37,866 nt of DNA from Ignavibacteria bacterium (GCA_016873805.1 VGVZ01000028.1:1-37866), one strand, 5' to 3'. Numbered from the stretch's first letter, positions 7,261-14,676 are shown. Program-made: numbers and translations. The notes: generated from the letters alone by a model not told the origin.

Positions 7261-7610
7261 GGCTTCTTCCTCCTTTGTAAATAGTCTGATCGACGTCTCA
7301 AGGCAAGGTCTATCTCCCGGCGAGGGGTCTTTTGCTGTTTCTTCGAGAATCCACTTGTCAAGACAAGTAACACTCGTCCGTCATATAATCCAAGCAAGCG
7401 GTAACGTCGACCTCCGCTTTGTGCCCGTACTTCCCATAACTCATCCGTACCAACAAGTTTCTTCAAATACTGAACTGGGACAGAGTCCATCCTCTCGACC
7501 AATCGAAGTACCCAAGCAACTTTCTGGGCATCTTGATCTGAGAGTGTATCAAGAAACTCTTCAACCGGGCAGTTTCCAGTTTGTGTTCGATAAAACACTA
7601 TGACGCGCAC
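7257..7610 (-). CDS. higB: HigB/RelE-superfamily toxin (Gp49-like)
   Basis: A 117-residue protein of the phage-derived Gp49-like (DUF891) branch of the RelE superfamily, expected to be a ribosome-dependent mRNA interferase. Matching features are [19 protein letters not shown] near the N-terminus, [20 protein letters not shown], the strand [20 protein letters not shown], and a basic tail [17 protein letters not shown]. The start is GTG. The gene lies between two almost identical attC-like spacers, and a likely operator sits directly upstream. It overlaps higA by four bases, so the two are translated together. Confidence 0.85.
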   Translation of the reverse strand: MRVIVFYRTQTGNCPVEEFLDTLSDQDAQKVAWVLRLVERMDSVPVQYLKKLVGTDELWEVRAQSGGRRYRLLGLYDGRVLLVLTSGFSKKQQKTPRREIDLALRRRSDYLQRRKKP

Positions 7611-7617
7611 GGCTCAA

Positions 7618-7635
7618 GTTAACATATTTGTGAAC
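7618..7635 (-). promoter_or_regulatory. Probable higBA operator
   Basis: An 18-base imperfect palindrome, GTTAACATATTTGTGAAC, lies eight bases upstream of the toxin start codon. Its half-sites GTTnACA and TGTnAAC are symmetric apart from the central base of each half. The position next to an XRE antitoxin operon fits autoregulation; the assignment is inference. Confidence 0.45.
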
Positions 7636-7664
7636 AACCCGCAAGCTCTTTTTCAGGCGGCCAC

Positions 7665-7800
7665 GAACACCTAACAGCAACCACGCCGCTCCCCCTCGAC
7701 TCACCCGCCGTCTTTGAGAGAAGACAGAGTCGCCAGCGGGTTCGCTCGGGGTCACTCAATCCGCCTGAGGCGGACTGCGTGGTTGGGCGAGACGTCATGG
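7665..7800 (+). repeat. attC-like site D
   Basis: The left core ACCTAAC (7669-7675, preceded by ACGAAC) is followed by the arm CAACCACGC. The right arm GCGTGGTTG (7777-7785) is its exact complement. The centre is a cruciform nearly identical to that of site C. The right core is degenerate (ACGTCATG instead of ACGTTAGC). The P-loop kinase gene starts about 30 bases after it. Confidence 0.55.
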
Positions 7801-7828
7801 CATCATTTGCGGCACGCGCGATAGACAA

Positions 7829-8425
7829 ATGAAAGACATGAACCCAGTCCGTCAGATTACGGTTCAGACAATCGATGATCTCATAATCGAGATTCAATAC
7901 ATCAAAAGCACCAGACCCCTTCAGATCGTCTCAATTGATGGGAAAGACGGGACAGGGAAATCAACCATCGCGAGAGCGCTTTCTGAAAGATTGCCGTTTC
8001 GTCATATCGAATTGGACCGATATCTCATTCGGAAACAAGATCATTATGTTGGCTTCATTCGTTATCATGATCTCCGACCTGCCATTTCCTCTGCTCGTGA
8101 AAGTGGAAAGGTTGCGCTGATCGAGGGCGTATGTGTTCAGGCCGTTCTCAACCGATTGCAGCTTTGCTCCGACCTCTCTATCTATGTCAAGCGGACAGGT
8201 CCGGACGGTGATTGGTACGACGAACGCTATTTTGATCGTTCTTCAACCCGTGAAGCCATATTCGAAATCGACCGTGAGAACCGTCGCGCGTTTGCCAAAG
8301 CCATGAATGAACCATACAATGAAGACGAACAAGAAACGTTGTTTCACGAGGTTGTGCGCTACCACTTCCAATTTGAACCTCACATCACCGCGAATATCAC
8401 CGTCGCATGGAACCACTCTGCATAG
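7829..8425 (+). CDS. P-loop kinase-like protein (cassette gene)
   Basis: A 198-residue cytosolic protein with a clear Walker A motif, GKDGTGKST, at residues 38-46 after the strand LQIVSID. A Walker B-like strand follows (KVALIEGVC, near residue 95). A basic/aromatic RTGPDGDWYDE region may act as lid. The architecture is that of the uridine kinase/nucleoside kinase-like NTPases, and the N-terminal DDLIIEIQ region also resembles such proteins. The specific substrate cannot be read from the sequence. It occupies its own slot between attC-like site D and a damaged site E. Confidence 0.65.
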   Translation: MKDMNPVRQITVQTIDDLIIEIQYIKSTRPLQIVSIDGKDGTGKSTIARALSERLPFRHIELDRYLIRKQDHYVGFIRYHDLRPAISSARESGKVALIEGVCVQAVLNRLQLCSDLSIYVKRTGPDGDWYDERYFDRSSTREAIFEIDRENRRAFAKAMNEPYNEDEQETLFHEVVRYHFQFEPHITANITVAWNHSA

Positions 8426-8445
8426 TTTTCTATGTGCGTGCTGCA

Positions 8446-8480
8446 AACGAACGCCTATCAATGCGCACCACGCCGCACCC
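8446..8480 (+). repeat. attC-like site E (left half, degenerate)
   Basis: AACGAACGCCTATC matches the left cores of sites B and D except for one base (GCCTATC against GCCTAAC). The arm CACCACGCCGC follows. No right half is found; the sequence runs directly into the DUF4256 remnant, so the array ends or was cut here. Confidence 0.4.
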
Positions 8481-8669
8481 TACAGGGAGCTGCAGGAACT
8501 TGGACATTTCGATACGAAGACGTCGAGCCGGGTGTTCACACCTTCTGATATCAGAAAACTCGGTGACGCCCTCTTCTGCGATCGGCGGTATGACACCGTT
8601 TTCGTCTATCACAACGGCGCCGAGTCGTATTACGGTGCGAGGGGGTTCCGCGGCTTGCTCAGGGTCTGA
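8481..8669 (+). pseudogene. DUF4256 protein, C-terminal remnant
   Basis: The last 62 residues of this frame (YRELQELGHFDTKTSS..., then DIRKLGDALFCDRRYDTVFV, YHNGAESYYGARGFRGLLRV) match the end of DUF4256 family proteins of roughly 190 residues. About two thirds of the gene is missing and the frame upstream of 8481 is non-homologous cassette-boundary DNA. No start codon or Shine-Dalgarno fits, so it is a relic fused to attC-like site E. Confidence 0.7.
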
Positions 8670-8712
8670 ATTCGGACTTTCAATCGCGTTCTAAAGGAAA
8701 GGAGCAAATACT

Positions 8713-9768
8713 ATGTCTCGCTTCGCTTCGGCTTCCCTTTGTTTGCTTCTCGCTATGGCAATCGTCTCCTGCTCGACCCCTGAAGAAAAAAGCCGAGCAT
8801 CCGCTTCAGAATACTTCACGAGTAGTGCAACAGGAATCAAGACGGGCGGCATTCAGATCATCCCGATACAAACGCCAAAAGGAGAGTTCAAAGTCTGGAC
8901 GAAGTGCTTTGGCAATAATGCGAGAACGAAAGTCCTGCTACTCCACGGCGGCCCCGGTGCAACCCACGAATACTGGGAGTGCATGGAGAGCTTCTTCCCC
9001 GAAGAGGGAATCGAGTTCATCTATTATGATCAGCTTGGCTCTGCCTACTCGGATCAGCCGAAGGATAACGATCTCTGGGTAACCGAACGCTTTGTCGATG
9101 AACTCGAACAGGTGCGAACAGCGTTGGGGCTGAACAAGGATAACTTCTTCCTCTTAGGCCACTCGTGGGGAGGTATTCTCGCGATCGAGTACGCACTGAA
9201 GTACCAGAACAATCTCAAGGGGCTCATCATCTCCAATATGATGTCGAGTGCTCCCGACTACGGCCGCTACGCCGATGAAGTGCTATCCAAGCAGATGGAT
9301 CCTGCGGTACTGAAGCAGATCCGAGTGATGGAAGCGAAAGGGGATTTTGGAAACCCGAAGTATATGGAACTTCTCATGACGCACTACTATGTGCAGCACA
9401 TCTTGCGGCTGCCGATTGAGCAGTGGCCCGATCCGGTCGTGCGTGCCTTCAACAAGATCAACCAGGACGTCTATGTGTTGATGCAGGGCCCAAGCGAGTT
9501 TGGCATCGCGGGCAGACTTGCAGAATGGGATCGCTCGAAGGATTTGCCGAAGATTACCGTTCCTACTCTCGTGGTCGGTGCACAATATGACACGATGGAC
9601 CCCGAGCACATGAAATGGATGGCTTCACAGGTCGAGCACGGAAGCTACCTGTACTGTTCGAACGGTAGTCATATGTGTATGTACGACGACCAGGAGACGT
9701 ACATGCAGGGGCTCATCAAATTCATCAAATCTGTCGACGCAGGGAACGAGACGGTGCAGTTCCCCTGA
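8713..9768 (+). CDS. Proline iminopeptidase-like lipoprotein (S33)
   Basis: A 351-residue alpha/beta hydrolase of the proline iminopeptidase (peptidase S33) type, which removes N-terminal proline from peptides. It has a lipoprotein signal (LLLAMAIVSC, lipid Cys20), so it acts in the periplasm or at the outer membrane. The oxyanion motif HGGPG is at 78-82, the nucleophile elbow GHSWGG has Ser151, the acid is probably in GAQYDTMD near residue 295 and the His in NGSHMCMYDD near 322. All three catalytic elements are present. ATG 8713 has a strong AAAGGAAAGGAG upstream. The gene stands alone, followed by a MITE-like palindrome. Confidence 0.88.
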   Translation: MSRFASASLCLLLAMAIVSCSTPEEKSRASASEYFTSSATGIKTGGIQIIPIQTPKGEFKVWTKCFGNNARTKVLLLHGGPGATHEYWECMESFFPEEGIEFIYYDQLGSAYSDQPKDNDLWVTERFVDELEQVRTALGLNKDNFFLLGHSWGGILAIEYALKYQNNLKGLIISNMMSSAPDYGRYADEVLSKQMDPAVLKQIRVMEAKGDFGNPKYMELLMTHYYVQHILRLPIEQWPDPVVRAFNKINQDVYVLMQGPSEFGIAGRLAEWDRSKDLPKITVPTLVVGAQYDTMDPEHMKWMASQVEHGSYLYCSNGSHMCMYDDQETYMQGLIKFIKSVDAGNETVQFP

Positions 9769-9775
9769 TGGACCA

Positions 9776-9881
9776 GGGGACTGTCTCGAAAGATCACCGA
9801 GAGTCACAGTGAGCGAAATCGTGGCTTCGACTGCGCTCAGCCTGACGATTTCGCTCTGAGGAGGACTTCTGAGACAACCCC
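9776..9881. mobile_element. MITE-like palindromic element
   Basis: The 106 bases start GGGGACTGTCTC and end GAGACAACCCC, so the termini are imperfect inverted repeats of the kind seen at IS1182/IS1634-type ends. Inside lies a perfect 12-base inverted repeat (GAGCGAAATCGT at 9811-9822 and ACGATTTCGCTC at 9845-9856) with GGCTTCGACTGCGCTCAG between. There is no coding capacity. It probably is a non-autonomous element mobilised by a transposase elsewhere. The folded RNA could also act as terminator for the peptidase gene. Confidence 0.55.
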
Positions 9882-9997
9882 GTGATGCGGGAGCAAAGAC
9901 TCATTTGGAAACCGAGTTCTGCTAGGCATCGTGAGGGAGGAGCCAGTGGTATACCCTTCACACGATGTGATTCCTCAATGTGAAAGAGGGTTAGTCC

Positions 9998-10624
9998 ATG
10001 AAAACCAATCTCATCACAGCTCTGATTGCATCATTGTTGTTGATTCCCAAAGGTTCCTACTCACAAGAACCTTCGCAGCAATTCCCCCCGTACCAAAGAA
10101 TCATCAACATGGCCATCATCCCGCTATTTGCAATTCCTCTGGTTCACGAGAGCGGACACGGTCTCTTTGCCTGGATGGCTGGAGCAGATAGCATCGCGAT
10201 CTATCCATTCACTATCTTGCCATATGAGAAGCACTATTTGAATCCTCAACTCACAAGCTATAACCTCAGGGAGGGTTTGATCTTTGCCGGCGGTGCGCTT
10301 ACCACTCGGCTCACCGCCCAAATCCTTCATATCTTGCTGAACAGCACGAACCCGCCGCGTTGGATTGAAGGTGTTGGTGGAGGACTCTCGACAATGATGC
10401 GCGTTGATCTTCCTGTCCAGTACCTCTGGGGGTGCGTCTATTCGGTTTGTTCCATCTCAAAAGGACGTCCTGATTTCACAGGTATTGCAGAGAATCTTTT
10501 TCGTACGACCTTCCTCAATACCGCTTTCTATATCGTCTCCGGATTACTCATCACACTCGATATTTATCTTTCGTGGAATGCAATCCGACACGACTTCCGC
10601 CGAGCGATCGGGAAGCCACATTGA
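9998..10624 (+). CDS. Exported membrane HExxH protein, M50-like
   Basis: A 208-residue protein with a signal peptide or first membrane helix (LITALIASLLLIPKGSYS) and further hydrophobic stretches around 37-48, 86-110 and 180-195. A zinc-binding motif HESGH (H50-H54) sits at the end of a hydrophobic segment (IIPLFAIPLVHESGHGLFAW), as in membrane-embedded site-2-type peptidases. The family is not one I recognise with certainty and a clear second motif (NxxPxxxxDG) is missing, so activity is open. ATG 9998 is preceded by GAAAGAGGG. No gene partner is evident. Confidence 0.55.
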   Translation: MKTNLITALIASLLLIPKGSYSQEPSQQFPPYQRIINMAIIPLFAIPLVHESGHGLFAWMAGADSIAIYPFTILPYEKHYLNPQLTSYNLREGLIFAGGALTTRLTAQILHILLNSTNPPRWIEGVGGGLSTMMRVDLPVQYLWGCVYSVCSISKGRPDFTGIAENLFRTTFLNTAFYIVSGLLITLDIYLSWNAIRHDFRRAIGKPH

Positions 10625-10711
10625 AGTTTGTTGATCGAATGATGTTGTCGGGTCTTGCGCGACGCAGAAGATGTCTTGTTTGCAGATCACAAACACTCAA
10701 GGAGTCATTGC

Positions 10712-10870
10712 ATGACATACGTTGACGGATTTGTTCTGCCTGTCCCAAAGAAGAACTTGAAAGCATATCGCCGCATGGCTCGGCAAGCGGAGAAGCTCTG
10801 GTGCAGACATGGTGCGTTGGAATACAAGGAATGTGTAATTGATTCCTTCCTTGGGAAAAAGGTGTTATGA
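10712..10870 (+). pseudogene. DUF1428 protein, truncated
   Basis: The first 42 residues (MTYVDGFVLPVPKKNLKAYR, then WCRHGALEYKECV) match the N-terminus of DUF1428 proteins, normally about 115-120 residues long. After ECV the frame gives ten unrelated residues and stops, so the conserved C-terminal half (with the FsWI and RDrVN-type blocks) is absent. A good Shine-Dalgarno (AAGGAG) remains eight bases upstream. The gene has been cut by a deletion; the DNA from 10871 to 10994 holds nothing recognisable. Confidence 0.75.
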
Positions 10871-10994
10871 TTTGACAAGGATACAACGCAGAGCTCGATG
10901 AGCATCAATTCCCGTCACTCCTTGACTCCCGCATAGTTCTTCCGTACCATCCTGCAGAATTTTCCACCGAGACGATTAAAATCCGGCCAATCTC

Positions 10995-11447
10995 ATGCAG
11001 AAACGAGGAACACACCTGATACTCTCCTTTTGTGCACTGCTCACAGCGCAGGTGCAAGGACAGTCGCTCGAGGAGCAGGCCGTTAATCGCGTGCAAAGCG
11101 TATCGGCATCAATCCTCGATTCGACGTTGAGTAATACCCCGTTTGCCGACTGGCTCGCGAAGATGTGTGGCGATAGTGCAAGCGTCGAGTGGGAATTGAA
11201 TGACTGCGGGGAGCAAACAGGCGACCCGTCCATCGACAAAGATCGAGATATCCCCGCCTGTGTCGGCGTCACGGTCACTCTTCGCAAAAATCAATCGATC
11301 GGCATATCCATTCTCGTTGGAACTCATCGCAAGGGTCTGATAGGGAATCCGACAGTGTACGATATCTATCTCGCGTCAGCGGAGAAGGTCCGTACGATCA
11401 AGCGTCTCAGCGAGATTCCGAGCGTGCTCAGGCAGTCGGTGCGGTGA
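10995..11447 (+). CDS. Small secreted protein, unknown family
   Basis: A 150-residue frame with an N-terminal signal peptide (LILSFCALLTAQVQGQ, cleavage near residue 22). The mature part has three cysteines (one in MCGDSA, one in NDCGEQ, one in PACVGV). A C-terminal beta-rich part includes VTVTLRKNQSIGISILVG and VYDIYLASAEKV. No family is recognised. There is no strong Shine-Dalgarno. Its stop overlaps by one base with a short downstream frame (TGATG), suggesting possible coupling. Confidence 0.5.
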   Translation: MQKRGTHLILSFCALLTAQVQGQSLEEQAVNRVQSVSASILDSTLSNTPFADWLAKMCGDSASVEWELNDCGEQTGDPSIDKDRDIPACVGVTVTLRKNQSIGISILVGTHRKGLIGNPTVYDIYLASAEKVRTIKRLSEIPSVLRQSVR

Positions 11448-11614
11448 TGCATCGGCTCCGGACTCGTGCGATAAACTCGATCCAGGGACGTATCGATGCA
11501 TATCTTCCCCATCGGTATCAGATCAAGCGGGAGTTGCTCGCGTCAACGCAGGACATGAGGAGCGACCAGAGGATTCATCATACATTGAAAGCCGCGGGCA
11601 TTCTGGTGAGGTGA
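11447..11614 (+). CDS. Short basic ORF, possible remnant
   Basis: The frame starts at an ATG that shares one base with the preceding stop codon and encodes 55 residues rich in Arg, His and Ile (IDAYLPHRYQIKRELLASTQ, HHTLKAAGILVR). It looks protein-like, with plausible amphipathic helices, but I recognise no family. It could be a coupled small protein or the tail of a lost gene. Confidence 0.3.
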   Translation: MHRLRTRAINSIQGRIDAYLPHRYQIKRELLASTQDMRSDQRIHHTLKAAGILVR

Positions 11615-11726
11615 GCTCGCTGTCAATCTCCTTCATCTTTCCATTCATCGCCAATCCTCTTCCGTTCCCGATTCAATGCTGCAAACTCTCACTTGCATCT
11701 TCCCGATGAGATGGATATGTTAGGCA
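11615..11726. other. Intergenic, nothing recognised
   Basis: Between the short ORF and the minisatellite no gene or signal is apparent. Confidence 0.4.
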
Positions 11727-11800
11727 GGTGAAAGGTGAGAAGTGAAAGGTGAGAAGTGAAAGGTGAGAAGTGAAAAGTGAGAAGTGAAAAGTGAGAAGTG
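11727..11800. repeat. 14-bp tandem repeat (minisatellite)
   Basis: About five copies of GTGAAAGGTGAGAA, with the last copies varying to GTGAAAAGTGAGAA, give a purine-rich strand of 74 bases. There are no spacers and no palindromes, so it is not a CRISPR. It lies in a gene-free stretch before the D-aminoacylase-like gene. Confidence 0.85.
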
Positions 11801-12026
11801 ATTGCGCGCTGGAGTCAAGCCGCTGTTTGTGTCGATCGCGGCGGGAGAAGCAAAAAGTGGATGGTGAATAGATGATGGAGCGCGTTTCCACACAATTCCA
11901 CGAAATCGGCTCGAGCATAAGATCACTAGGGGGGAAAATCTGCTCGCATCCAAGAATTTTTGATCGAACAGTGAGTCAAAGAGGGCCGCGCATCTCTGTC
12001 GTTTGCCGCGATAACTTCATGGAATT
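11801..12026. other. Upstream region of aminoacylase-like gene
   Basis: No coding sequence is visible. The stretch should contain the promoter of the next gene, but I see no convincing -35/-10 pair. It holds only a short G-run (AGGGGGGAAAA near 11930). Confidence 0.3.
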
Positions 12027-12038
12027 GTGAGTGTGACA

Positions 12039-13727
12039 ATGGAACACATGATCGTTCGCATCATCGTCGTTGGTTTGCTTGCGCTGTCTGCCTGCGCTCC
12101 CTCTCCGGACTACGATGTCGTGATTCGCAATGGAACGATTTATGACGGGAGCGGCGGAGAGGAGTATGTCGGCTCTCTGTACATCAAGGGAGACACGATC
12201 GTTGCAGTCGGTACAGAAGACCTCGGGCGTGGGAAGATCGAAATCGACGCCAGGGGGAAGGCCGTCGCCCCCGGGTTCATCAACGTCCTGAGCTGGGCGA
12301 CGGAGACGCTGATCGAAGACGGGAAATCGCAGAGTGACATTCGTCAGGGGGTCACGCTCGAAGTCTTCGGCGAGGGATGGTCGATGGGCCCCCTCAATGA
12401 TTCAATGAAAGTCTTGATGAAGAAGGAGCAGGGGAACGTCAAGTACGACATCGCGTGGACGACGCTCGGTGAATATCTCGAGTATCTGGAGCGAAAAGGG
12501 ATCTCGACAAACGTCGCCTCGTTTCTCGGCGCTACAACCGTTCGCATCCACACGCTCGGCTACGACGATCGTCCTCCGACGCCGGATGAACTTGACCGTA
12601 TGAAATCACTCGTGCGGCAGGGGATGGAAGAAGGAGCGCTCGGTATCGGCTCTTCCCTGATCTATGCACCGGCGTTCTACGCGAAAACCGATGAGCTCGT
12701 GGAGCTCTGCAAAGTCGCTGCGGGGTACGGCGGGATGTACATTTCCCACATGCGAAGTGAAGGAAATCAGTTGCTCGAAGCGGTCGATGAATTCATTTCC
12801 ATCGCCCGGCGTGCAAGTATCCGCTCAGAAATCTATCATCTCAAAGCGGCCGGACAGAAGAATTGGCCGAAGATCGATAAGGTCATCGTGCGAATCGAAT
12901 CCGCGAGGGCGGAAGGGCTCGAGGCTACTGCCAACATGTATCCGTACATCGCAGGAGCGACAGGTCTCGATGCCGCCATGCCCCCGTGGGTGCAGGAAGG
13001 CGGTCACGAGGCATGGGTGAAGCGGCTGAAAGATGTGTCCATTCGAGCGCGTGTGGCAAAGGAGATGTCCGTCCCTTCAACCACGTGGGAAAACCTCTAC
13101 CTGGCGGCAGGTTCCCCCGAAAACGTTTTGCTCGTCGGGTTCAAGACCGACTCGCTGAAATATCTCACCGGAAGATCTTTGGCTGATGTGGCGAGAATGC
13201 GAGAAACATCGCCCGAGGAGACAGCGATCGATCTCGTTATCGCCGATGACAGTCGAGTCGGAACCGTCTATTTTCTGATGTCTGAGGAGAACGTTCGCAG
13301 GCAAGTCGCGCTTCCCTGGATCAGTTTTGGATCGGATGCGGAATCTTTGGCCCCCGAAGGCGTGTTCTTGAAATGGAATCCCCATCCAAGAGCGTACGGG
13401 ACGTTTGCGAGAGTCCTGGGGAAGTATGTCCGTGAAGAAAAGGTCATTTCGTTGGCAGAGGCGATCCGTCGGTTGAGCTCTTTGCCGGCTGACAATTTGC
13501 GGCTCAAGCATCGAGGATTGTTGAGGCCGGGATTCGTCGCAGATGTCGTTGTCTTCGATCCGGAGAGAATCAATGACCACGCGACGTTCGACAGGCCGCA
13601 TCAGTTCTCGACAGGAGTTGTTCACGTCTTTGTGAACGGAGTGCGGGTTCTCGCGGATGGTGAACATACCGGCGCCATGCCGGGTCGAGTTGTCCGCGGC
13701 CCCGGTTGGAGCGGTTGGAAGAAATAG
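12039..13727 (+). CDS. N-acyl-D-amino-acid deacylase-like lipoprotein
   Basis: An amidohydrolase of about 562 residues related to D-aminoacylase/N-acyl-D-glutamate deacylase. A lipoprotein signal (VVGLLALSAC) precedes the amidohydrolase N-terminal beta part (YDVVIRNGTIYDGSGG). Metal ligands of the barrel are visible in YISHMRSEG, SEIYHLKAAG and SFGSDAES. The first-strand HxH motif, normally GFIDxHxH, is replaced by PGFINVLSWA, and the usual metal Cys region (NCGxS) reads VFGEGWSMGP. This looks like a distinct subfamily rather than random decay, since the rest is well preserved including the C-terminal GLLRPGFVADVVVFDP block. GTG 12027, ATG 12039 and ATG 12048 are all possible starts. It acts outside the cytoplasm; the substrate is uncertain. 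Confidence 0.8.
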   Translation: MEHMIVRIIVVGLLALSACAPSPDYDVVIRNGTIYDGSGGEEYVGSLYIKGDTIVAVGTEDLGRGKIEIDARGKAVAPGFINVLSWATETLIEDGKSQSDIRQGVTLEVFGEGWSMGPLNDSMKVLMKKEQGNVKYDIAWTTLGEYLEYLERKGISTNVASFLGATTVRIHTLGYDDRPPTPDELDRMKSLVRQGMEEGALGIGSSLIYAPAFYAKTDELVELCKVAAGYGGMYISHMRSEGNQLLEAVDEFISIARRASIRSEIYHLKAAGQKNWPKIDKVIVRIESARAEGLEATANMYPYIAGATGLDAAMPPWVQEGGHEAWVKRLKDVSIRARVAKEMSVPSTTWENLYLAAGSPENVLLVGFKTDSLKYLTGRSLADVARMRETSPEETAIDLVIADDSRVGTVYFLMSEENVRRQVALPWISFGSDAESLAPEGVFLKWNPHPRAYGTFARVLGKYVREEKVISLAEAIRRLSSLPADNLRLKHRGLLRPGFVADVVVFDPERINDHATFDRPHQFSTGVVHVFVNGVRVLADGEHTGAMPGRVVRGPGWSGWKK

Positions 13728-13755
13728 AGAAATTGCGAGGAGAGGACCGAGGAGA

Positions 13756-14676
13756 ATGTTAGACAACAAGCATACGAAAATTCTGCTGGTTGATGATGAT
13801 CCCCTTGCGCTGGATCTGACACAGCGAATGCTGACCGAAGACGGATACGAGTTTCTGACCGCCGAAAGCGGGGAGGAGGCGCAAGAGATGCTTGAGACGC
13901 CGGTGTCTGATCTGGGGGCCGTAGTTCTCGATTGGCGAATGCCGGGCATGAGCGGCATCGACGTACTGGTGTGGATGAAGGAGCAGGAAGCGCTCGAACA
14001 TCTTCCCGTCGTGATGCAAACGGGAATGATCGAGCCGGAACACATTCGTCAAGGCATCGAAGCGGGTGCATTCTACTATCTGACCAAACCGACTGAACGG
14101 GAAGTTCTCCGATCAGTCGTTAAAGCAGCGGTCTCGGATTTTCAAAGTAAACAGGCACTCCTCGATAGACTCCGCAAGTCCGACAATCCGTACCAAATGC
14201 TCCGCGAAGGAATCTTCCATGTCCGAACGCTCGAAGAGGCCGAGTATCTCTCCGTGCGAATCGCAAACTCGTGCAAGGCCCCCGATCGCGTCGTGCACGT
14301 CTCCGAGATCATCACGAACGCCATCGAACATGGCAACCTCAAGATCTCGTATGAGGAAAAGACCGAGCTTGTGAAATCGGGAGCGTGGAACCGGGAGCTC
14401 GAACGCCGACTCGCGTTGCCGGAGAACGCCCACAAGTATGTGGAGGTCGGCGTCAAGCGGACTTCGGACCATTTGACCGTTACGGTTGTCGATCAGGGAG
14501 ATGGTTTCGAATTCCAAAAATACCTCGAGATGGACGAGTCACGCGTCTTCGATAATCATGGCCGCGGCATCGCGATTGCCCACAGCTATATCGACCTTGA
14601 CTATGTCGGTAAGGGGAACAAGGTGGTGATCACCGTTGCGTGCGATAAACATCTTCCACCGGCTCACACGCAATAG
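13756..14676 (+). CDS. Receiver-HATPase (RsbW-like) fusion regulator
   Basis: A 306-residue two-domain regulator. Residues 7-125 form a CheY-like receiver with the acidic pair in LLVDDDPLAL, the phospho-acceptor Asp in VVLDWRMPGMSG, the Thr in MQTGM and the Lys in YYLTKP. Residues about 160-300 form a GHKL ATPase of the anti-sigma-factor kinase kind: N-box VSEIITNAIEHGN, G1 box VDQGDGFEF, and G2 HGRGIAIAHSY. There is no dimerisation/His phosphotransfer domain, so it is not a classical sensor kinase. It more likely phosphorylates or sequesters an anti-anti-sigma partner under control of an unseen sensor. ATG 13756 has GGAGA close upstream; the frame extends farther upstream without homology. 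Confidence 0.88.
   Translation: MLDNKHTKILLVDDDPLALDLTQRMLTEDGYEFLTAESGEEAQEMLETPVSDLGAVVLDWRMPGMSGIDVLVWMKEQEALEHLPVVMQTGMIEPEHIRQGIEAGAFYYLTKPTEREVLRSVVKAAVSDFQSKQALLDRLRKSDNPYQMLREGIFHVRTLEEAEYLSVRIANSCKAPDRVVHVSEIITNAIEHGNLKISYEEKTELVKSGAWNRELERRLALPENAHKYVEVGVKRTSDHLTVTVVDQGDGFEFQKYLEMDESRVFDNHGRGIAIAHSYIDLDYVGKGNKVVITVACDKHLPPAHTQ

Noticed and set aside
11727-11800. CRISPR or attachment site
   Set aside because: A 14-base unit in direct contact without spacers and without dyad symmetry is a minisatellite.
13077-14045. Minus-strand ORF of 322 codons
   Set aside because: It spans the end of the aminoacylase-like gene and the receiver gene on the other strand; composition is Arg/Ser-rich and no family is recognised.
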